Positions 6,464 through 10,987 of a stretch of DNA of 10,987 bases are shown here, in pieces. Position numbers and translations under genes: made by a program. The DNA is from Oribacterium sp. UBA3737 (GTDB taxonomy: Bacteria > Bacillota_A > Clostridia > Lachnospirales > Lachnospiraceae). The stretch lies in NCBI GenBank assembly GCA_002371295.1, contig DFGZ01000240.1, positions 1-10,987 on the forward strand. The letters are read 5' to 3'. Position 1 is the first letter of the stretch; each line of letters opens with the position of its first letter. A model generated the notes under the pieces. The model saw nothing but the letters and a program-made list of their open reading frames with translations, had not been told where the DNA came from and searched no databases.

Positions 6464-7546
6464 ATGAGAAGAATCTTGTCAACATTAATGGCTGCATCCC
6501 TTGCAGCATCAATGCTTGTAGGCTGCGGAGGAAGCAATGCTGGAACAACCGCAACACAGGCTGAGACAAAGGCAGCCGCACAGGCCGGAACAGAAAAAGC
6601 GGCTGCACCGGAGCTTAGCCTTATCATCGCTTCCAACCAGACAGATCCAAAGAATCCATACAGCTATGGTCTTGATAAGTTTAAGGAGGTCGCAGAGGAA
6701 GTATCCGGAGGAAAGATCGAGGTAACAGTCCATAAGGGAACTCTCGGCGAGAACGAGTCAGAGCTTGTTGAGAAGCTTACAATGGGAGCCGCAGACATGG
6801 TTGTTTCTTCACCGGGATTCATGACTGCTATAGGTGTTCCTGAGATCGATATCTTTTCACTGGAGTATCTCTTTGACAGCTTTGACCACTGGGAGTCATG
6901 CCTTGACGGTGATTTCGGTAGTGCTATGAGAGATATCGTTAAGGAGAAGACGGGAAATCAATTCCGTATCATGGGATACTGGTCATCATCTGTAAGAGAT
7001 GTATATGCAAAGCAGGCAGTTACAAAGCCGGAAGACCTCAAGGGACTCAGCATCCGTACACAGTCTTCATCGGTTCAGCAGGATTTCTTCAAGAACTGTG
7101 GTGCAATTCCTACAACTGTTGCATGGGGTGAGCTCTATCAGGCACTTCAGCAGGGCGTAGTTGATGGTGCAGAGAATGACTACACAAATCTTACACAGAA
7201 AGAGCATCACAAGACTCCAAACGGTAAGTACATCTCTGAGACACATCATGATTACACAACCAGACTTTTCCTTATGGACGGAAATAAGTATGACAAGCTT
7301 ACTGATGAGCAGAAGGGCTGGATCGATCAGGCAGTTGAGGCTGCTACAGCTGAAGAGCGTGCCATTACATACAAGATGTATGACGAATCAAAGGAAAAGG
7401 CTAAAGCTGACGGCGCTGTGATTACAGAGCATGCAGATATCGATATCGATGCATTCAAGAAGATCGCTGTATCAATTCAGGATTCATTTGCAGAGTCAAC
7501 AGGAATGCAGGAGCAGCTTGATATGATCCGCAAGGCAGCAAAGTAA
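6464..7546 (+). CDS. dctP: TRAP transporter substrate-binding lipoprotein (DctP/SiaP family)
   Basis: This is the extracytoplasmic receptor of a tripartite TRAP transporter, which binds an organic acid and delivers it to the membrane subunits. The 360-residue protein starts with a lipoprotein signal: MRR, a hydrophobic stretch, then the lipobox LVGC with Cys21 as the lipidated residue. An Ala/Thr/Gly/Lys-rich linker (22-48) follows. The binding domain shows LKGLSIRTQ with Arg198, the conserved arginine that contacts a substrate carboxylate in this family, and the signature WGELYQALQQGVVDGAEN (221-238). The ATG at 6464 was preferred over the in-frame ATG at 6446 because AGAGGAG (6449-6455) lies eight bases before it and the signal peptide then begins normally. 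The substrate (C4-dicarboxylate, other carboxylate or sugar acid) cannot be decided from sequence. Confidence 0.93.
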   Translation: MRRILSTLMAASLAASMLVGCGGSNAGTTATQAETKAAAQAGTEKAAAPELSLIIASNQTDPKNPYSYGLDKFKEVAEEVSGGKIEVTVHKGTLGENESELVEKLTMGAADMVVSSPGFMTAIGVPEIDIFSLEYLFDSFDHWESCLDGDFGSAMRDIVKEKTGNQFRIMGYWSSSVRDVYAKQAVTKPEDLKGLSIRTQSSSVQQDFFKNCGAIPTTVAWGELYQALQQGVVDGAENDYTNLTQKEHHKTPNGKYISETHHDYTTRLFLMDGNKYDKLTDEQKGWIDQAVEAATAEERAITYKMYDESKEKAKADGAVITEHADIDIDAFKKIAVSIQDSFAESTGMQEQLDMIRKAAK

Positions 7547-7558
7547 AGTAAGAACAAA

Positions 7559-7594
7559 TAAATCTGTCTCATTTTTAGGAATGAGGCAGATTTA
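7559..7594 (+). other. Intercistronic hairpin between dctP and dctQ
   Basis: TAAATCTGTCTCATT (7559-7573) pairs with AATGAGGCAGATTTA (7580-7594) over 15 bp with one wobble. Only AAATTTATAAG follows, so the T-tract is too poor for an efficient terminator. Such hairpins after receptor genes often stabilise the upstream mRNA or allow partial termination, giving more binding protein than membrane subunits. Role inferred. Confidence 0.7.
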
Positions 7595-7624
7595 AATTTA
7601 TAAGTATATCATCTGGAGATAGCC

Positions 7625-8110
7625 ATGAAAAAATTTTTAGACACAATGCAGAAAGTCCAGATTGCTGTAGGAGGCTTTTTTCTTTTGGTTTTCCTTTTGA
7701 CAGTAGTTTTACAGATGGCATGTCGTTATCTGGGAATCGCAGCCATGTGGACTGAGGATGTATCCATGTATTCTTTTATCTGGGCAGTATTTATGGGAGC
7801 AGGAGCAATGGTACATTCCGACGCCCATTTTGCCTTTACATCACTGACAGAAGCAATTAAAAATCCCAAATTAAAGATCGCATTACATATTTTCATCAGC
7901 TTTGTAATGCTTATATTTGTTGTACTTATGGTGTATTACGGCTCTTTGGCTACAAAGCAGTTTTGGAACTACAAATGGATAAACATTCCAAAATTCAACA
8001 GAGGTCCCACATGGATGTGTCTGCCTATCTGCGGCTGTACAGCCTCTATCTATCTTATCGGTCATATCATTGAAGACCTGAAAAAAATCAAGAAAGGAGA
8101 TATTGACTGA
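7625..8110 (+). CDS. dctQ: TRAP transporter small permease subunit (DctQ family)
   Basis: This 161-residue protein has about four membrane helices (roughly residues 11-31, 42-60, 87-108 and 128-148), as expected for DctQ. The DctQ-like segment WTEDVSMYSFIWAVFMGAG (39-57) followed by the HSDAHF stretch is present. In TRAP systems it partners with the large subunit to form the membrane complex that receives substrate from DctP. GGAG (7615-7618) lies six bases before the ATG. The gene ends in a TGATG junction: the stop and the dctM start share one base, so the two subunits are translationally coupled. The family is highly divergent, and the call rests on helix pattern plus position between dctP and dctM. 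Confidence 0.9.
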   Translation: MKKFLDTMQKVQIAVGGFFLLVFLLTVVLQMACRYLGIAAMWTEDVSMYSFIWAVFMGAGAMVHSDAHFAFTSLTEAIKNPKLKIALHIFISFVMLIFVVLMVYYGSLATKQFWNYKWINIPKFNRGPTWMCLPICGCTASIYLIGHIIEDLKKIKKGDID

Positions 8111-9399
8111 TGTTAGGTGCACTTCTTGTATTAATGTTCGTTTTTTTTGTGGCCATCGGGGTGCCTATTTCCTTTGCCCTTGGAGTGGTATCATTTACAG
8201 GTATCGCATGTATGCCTGATATTCCGAACACTGTTGTGTTCACAAAGATGTTCAACGGTCTCAACAGTTTCACACTTTTGGCAGTTCCGCTTTTTATACT
8301 GGCAGCCAATCTCATGAATGAGGGAGGCATTACCGAAAAACTTATAGAGTGTATCTGTGATCTTGTAGGTCACTTTAAGGGTGGTCTTGCTTATGCCAAT
8401 GTTCTCGTATCCATGGTATTTGCGGGAATCTCAGGTTCATCCCAGGCGGATACATCAGGAGTAGGAAAGATATTCATACCATCCATGGAGAAGCAGGGCT
8501 ATGACAAAGGAACCTCTGTAGGTGTTACAGCAGCTTCATCTACTCTTGGCTCCATCATCCCTCCAAGTATCACCATGGTAGTATATGCAGGTATATCAAA
8601 TACCTCCACAGGTGCTCTTTTCATGTCCGGAATAGTACCGGGAATACTTCTCGGAATTGCCCAGATGCTGGTGGTAAAAGCATATTCAAAGAAAAAGAAT
8701 TTCCCTCAGAGTGAGAGAGTACCACTTAAGGTGGCATTGAAGCATACCTTTATATCCATGCCGGCACTGCTCACACCCATCATTCTTATCGGAGGTATCG
8801 TGTCAGGTCTTTTCACACCTACCGAGTCGGCAGCATTTGCATGTATGTATGCACTTCTTGTGGGTATCTTTTTCTATCATTCCATTAAGATACGCCGCCT
8901 GCCTCATATACTCATCGAGACCATGAAGATGGCATCACTTTCCCTCTTCGCACTTGCTACTGCAAACTCCCTTGGTGAGCTTCTCAGCTATTACAGATTA
9001 AACGTTCTGGTACAGGGATTCTTTACATCACTTCCGGGAGGAAGACTGATCTTCCTTGTGGTGGTAGTGGTATTCTTCCTTTTTGTAGGAACCTTTATGG
9101 ATGCTGTACCTGCAATGATACTTTTTGTTCCTATTATTTTACCTTCAGCGGTAGCTTTGGGAATAAGTCCTATCATTCTTGGCCTTATCATCATAGTTAC
9201 TCTTGCTCTTGGTCTGGTAACTCCGCCATATGGACTTTGCCTGCTCCTGGCATCAAGTATCAGCGGAATCAGTATAGAAGAAGGGTTCTACGGAACACTT
9301 CCGTATTTCCTTTCCTCACTTGCGGTTTTACTGTTAATGCTTCTGTTCCCTGATTTATGGCTCATGATTCCGGCAGCACTGTTCCCGGGAATGTTCTGA
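8110..9399 (+). CDS. dctM: TRAP transporter large permease subunit (DctM family)
   Basis: This is the cation-coupled, substrate-translocating subunit of the TRAP transporter, in the cytoplasmic membrane. It is 429 residues long, normal for DctM, and built from about twelve hydrophobic segments. The DctM signature is clear: AGISGSSQADTSGVGK (105-120), then GVTAASSTLGSIIPPSI (138-154). The second half repeats the motif type around GLFTPTESAAF and FMDAVPAMILFVPIILP, consistent with the inverted-repeat fold of this superfamily. AAAGGAG (8093-8099), inside the end of dctQ, serves as its ribosome binding site. The 31-base gap to the next gene contains no terminator, so transcription continues into the metabolic genes. 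Confidence 0.95.
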   Translation: MLGALLVLMFVFFVAIGVPISFALGVVSFTGIACMPDIPNTVVFTKMFNGLNSFTLLAVPLFILAANLMNEGGITEKLIECICDLVGHFKGGLAYANVLVSMVFAGISGSSQADTSGVGKIFIPSMEKQGYDKGTSVGVTAASSTLGSIIPPSITMVVYAGISNTSTGALFMSGIVPGILLGIAQMLVVKAYSKKKNFPQSERVPLKVALKHTFISMPALLTPIILIGGIVSGLFTPTESAAFACMYALLVGIFFYHSIKIRRLPHILIETMKMASLSLFALATANSLGELLSYYRLNVLVQGFFTSLPGGRLIFLVVVVVFFLFVGTFMDAVPAMILFVPIILPSAVALGISPIILGLIIIVTLALGLVTPPYGLCLLLASSISGISIEEGFYGTLPYFLSSLAVLLLMLLFPDLWLMIPAALFPGMF

Positions 9400-9430
9400 T
9401 TATTGTTTAAACAAAGAAAGGATATGAATT

Positions 9431-10120
9431 ATGCAGACAGTATATGATTTTGGAAACGGAATGAGGATGGTGGATCTTTCGAAAATTATAGATCCTGCAA
9501 CCGAGTCAAGAAGATGTGAACTTCATCGTTTCAATACAGGCGGACCTATTCCTGATTTCCACACAAATTTTGACATCATGAGTCATCTCGGTACACATGC
9601 GGAGTGTCCATATCATCATGATGAGAACTGGCCGGATGTAACAGAGGTTCCACTTACAACATTTGCAGGAAGAGGAGTATATGTGGATTTCAAGGAAAGC
9701 TGTAAGCCAAATTCCCATATCACAAAAGAGGATCTTGACAGAGAGGCATCCAAGGTAAGAGAAGGCGATATAGTGATCATCGATTCATCCTATAAGCTCA
9801 ACCCTTTCACACCTGATACAAATACAGAAAAGGATAAAAGACTTTTTGTAAATGCGGAAACTGCCGAATGGTTCAGGGAGAAAAAGGTAAAGGCGGTGGG
9901 ATTCGGTGACGGAGTATCCATAGAGAACTGCAACGAAGACGTAAAGCCTTTCCACGATATACTTTTGGCTGAAAACATTGTATTTATCGAAGTATTAAAG
10001 AACCTTGAAGAACTAAGGAAGGATGTATTTTTCATATCTTTTGCACCGCTTCCCATAATCGGTCTTGATTCAAGTCCGGTTCATGCTTATGCAATCGAGG
10101 GTATGGCTGAGTTTTCATAA
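9431..10120 (+). CDS. Cyclase-family metal-dependent hydrolase (kynurenine formamidase/isatin hydrolase-like)
   Basis: This 229-residue protein belongs to the cyclase family (PF04199-type), whose known members are metal-dependent amide or ring hydrolases such as kynurenine formamidase and isatin hydrolase. The metal-site motif is HLGTHAECPYHH: His52, His56, Glu58 and His62 follow the family pattern H-x-G-T-H-x-D-x-P-x-H with Glu in place of Asp. The C-terminal half has the expected FHDILLAENIVFIEVLKNL and the APLPIIGLDSSPVHAYA close (SPVRA-like). AAAGGA (9417-9422) lies eight bases before the ATG. Its place between a TRAP transporter and a PanE-like oxidoreductase suggests it acts on the imported compound. 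No tryptophan-catabolism genes are nearby, so kynurenine formamidase itself is not favoured. Confidence 0.85.
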   Translation: MQTVYDFGNGMRMVDLSKIIDPATESRRCELHRFNTGGPIPDFHTNFDIMSHLGTHAECPYHHDENWPDVTEVPLTTFAGRGVYVDFKESCKPNSHITKEDLDREASKVREGDIVIIDSSYKLNPFTPDTNTEKDKRLFVNAETAEWFREKKVKAVGFGDGVSIENCNEDVKPFHDILLAENIVFIEVLKNLEELRKDVFFISFAPLPIIGLDSSPVHAYAIEGMAEFS

Positions 10121-10157
10121 TTTATATGTCGGAAAAGCCGGCAGAACGGAGAGTGAA

Positions 10158-10987
10158 ATGAAGATAGCGGTTATCGGTGCAGGGGCAATGGGCTCTATCT
10201 ATGGAGGACATCTTTCTCTCAACAATGAAGTATACCTTGTGGATACAAAACAGACTGTGGTGGATACCATCAATGAAAAGGGGCTGATCCTTGAGGAGGA
10301 TGGAAAGCAGAATATCTATCACCCGAAGGCTGTGGTTGATACTTCCGGTCTTGGTGAAATGGATCTCATCATCCTTTTTGTGAAGGCTCTTTCCTCAAGA
10401 GCAGCATTATCCGGCAATAAATGTCTCATAGGTAAGGAAACCTATGTTATGACTCTTCAAAACGGGTCAGGTCATGAGGATATCCTTGGGGAATTTGTGG
10501 ATAAGGAGCATATACTCATCGGTACAACAGAGGATCAGGGAACAGTGGTCGGAACAGCCCATGTACGTCATGGAGGAGAAGGGAACACAAATCTTGGCAT
10601 GATAACAGAGGATAAAGCAGGCATACTTCCTAAGATAAAGGATACATTTGACAGCTGCGGATTCCGGATGAAGCTTCATGACAATATTCAGCAGCTTATC
10701 TGGGATAAGCTTTTCACCAATATTTCCCTGAGTGCTGTTACCGGTGTTCTGAAGTGCGATATCGGTTTCATCGCGGCGGATGAATATGCATGGAAGCTGA
10801 CAACGCAGCTCATTAAAGAGGCGGTTGCAGTGGCTCACGGACTCGGACTGGAGGCTGATGAGGAAGCCATCATAAAGAAGGTCAGGGAGACGTCAGAGGG
10901 TTCACCGAACGGCGTGACATCTATCTGCGCCGATATGCGTGTGGGCAGAAAGACCGAGGTCGATACGATCAGCGGTTCCGTTGTAAG
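10158..10987 (+). CDS. Ketopantoate reductase-family oxidoreductase (PanE/ApbA-like), 3' end outside window
   Basis: The frame is open for 276 codons to the right edge; a typical family member of about 310 residues would lack roughly its last 35 here. The N-terminal Rossmann fold has GAGAMGS (7-13) for NADP(H). Lys76 in FVKA, Asn102 in LQNG, Lys184 and Asn188 in WDKLFTNISL and Glu267 in RKTEVDTISG match the residues known in ketopantoate reductase. The chemistry should be NAD(P)H-linked reduction of a 2-oxo acid or the reverse. True ketopantoate reductase (panE) is possible, but the operon with a TRAP transporter and a cyclase-family hydrolase argues for a paralogue acting on an imported acid, so no symbol is given. 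GGAGAG (10148-10153) lies four bases before the ATG, and the 37-base gap to the previous gene has no terminator. Confidence 0.87.
   Translation, partial: MKIAVIGAGAMGSIYGGHLSLNNEVYLVDTKQTVVDTINEKGLILEEDGKQNIYHPKAVVDTSGLGEMDLIILFVKALSSRAALSGNKCLIGKETYVMTLQNGSGHEDILGEFVDKEHILIGTTEDQGTVVGTAHVRHGGEGNTNLGMITEDKAGILPKIKDTFDSCGFRMKLHDNIQQLIWDKLFTNISLSAVTGVLKCDIGFIAADEYAWKLTTQLIKEAVAVAHGLGLEADEEAIIKKVRETSEGSPNGVTSICADMRVGRKTEVDTISGSVV

Noticed and set aside
9403..9414. Perfect palindrome TTGTTTAAACAA between dctM and the cyclase gene
   Set aside because: Too short and with no loop, so not a terminator; AT-rich palindromes of this size are expected by chance, though an operator cannot be excluded.
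10467..10838. 123-codon minus-strand frame within the PanE-like gene
   Set aside because: The plus-strand frame carries all the ketopantoate reductase motifs, so this is an antisense shadow.

Overview
The window looks like chromosomal DNA of an anaerobic Firmicute in the class Clostridia, most likely a Lachnospiraceae (Butyrivibrio/Roseburia-like) relative. The basis is moderate GC with AT-rich intergenic regions, strong AGGAGG-type ribosome binding sites, a very large 2-hydroxyacyl-CoA dehydratase activase, a short (476 aa) pyruvate kinase and the clostridial/Bacteroides-type diaminopimelate decarboxylase. The genus is inference. No mobile element, tRNA, rRNA or CRISPR array was seen.

Layout. 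(1) Positions 1-2113, minus strand: the N-terminal 704 residues of an acyl-CoA dehydratase activase with two tandem ASKHA ATPase domains, running off the left edge. (2) 2114-2473: an AT-rich divergent control region with inverted repeats and a good promoter for the rightward genes. (3) 2474-4591, plus: a rhomboid-fold membrane protein lacking the catalytic Ser and His, then pyruvate kinase (pyk), probably one transcript. (4) 4592-4803: a structured leader ending in a strong intrinsic terminator directly before lysA. Its pairings form a ligand-riboswitch-like switch: an 8-bp aptamer-closing helix, an 8-bp antiterminator sharing its 3' arm, and a terminator sharing the other antiterminator arm. 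It does not look like the classical lysine (L-box) riboswitch or a T-box. (5) 4804-6069: lysA, meso-diaminopimelate decarboxylase, the last step of lysine synthesis, followed by a terminator at 6189-6238. (6) 6239-6463: promoter region with a near-consensus cre-like operator. (7) 6464-10987+, plus: a tripartite TRAP transporter (lipoprotein receptor dctP, small membrane subunit dctQ, large membrane subunit dctM), a cyclase-family metal hydrolase and a ketopantoate-reductase-family oxidoreductase cut by the right edge. The genes are tightly spaced in one direction and read as one operon.

How they work together. The last five genes suggest uptake of an organic acid by a cation-coupled TRAP system, then hydrolysis of a ring or amide by the cyclase-family enzyme and reduction or oxidation by the PanE-like enzyme. 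The substrate cannot be read from sequence. pyk and lysA are housekeeping genes. The most notable item is the lysA leader: no promoter fits between its terminator and the lysA start, so transcription of lysA should have to pass through a conditional terminator.
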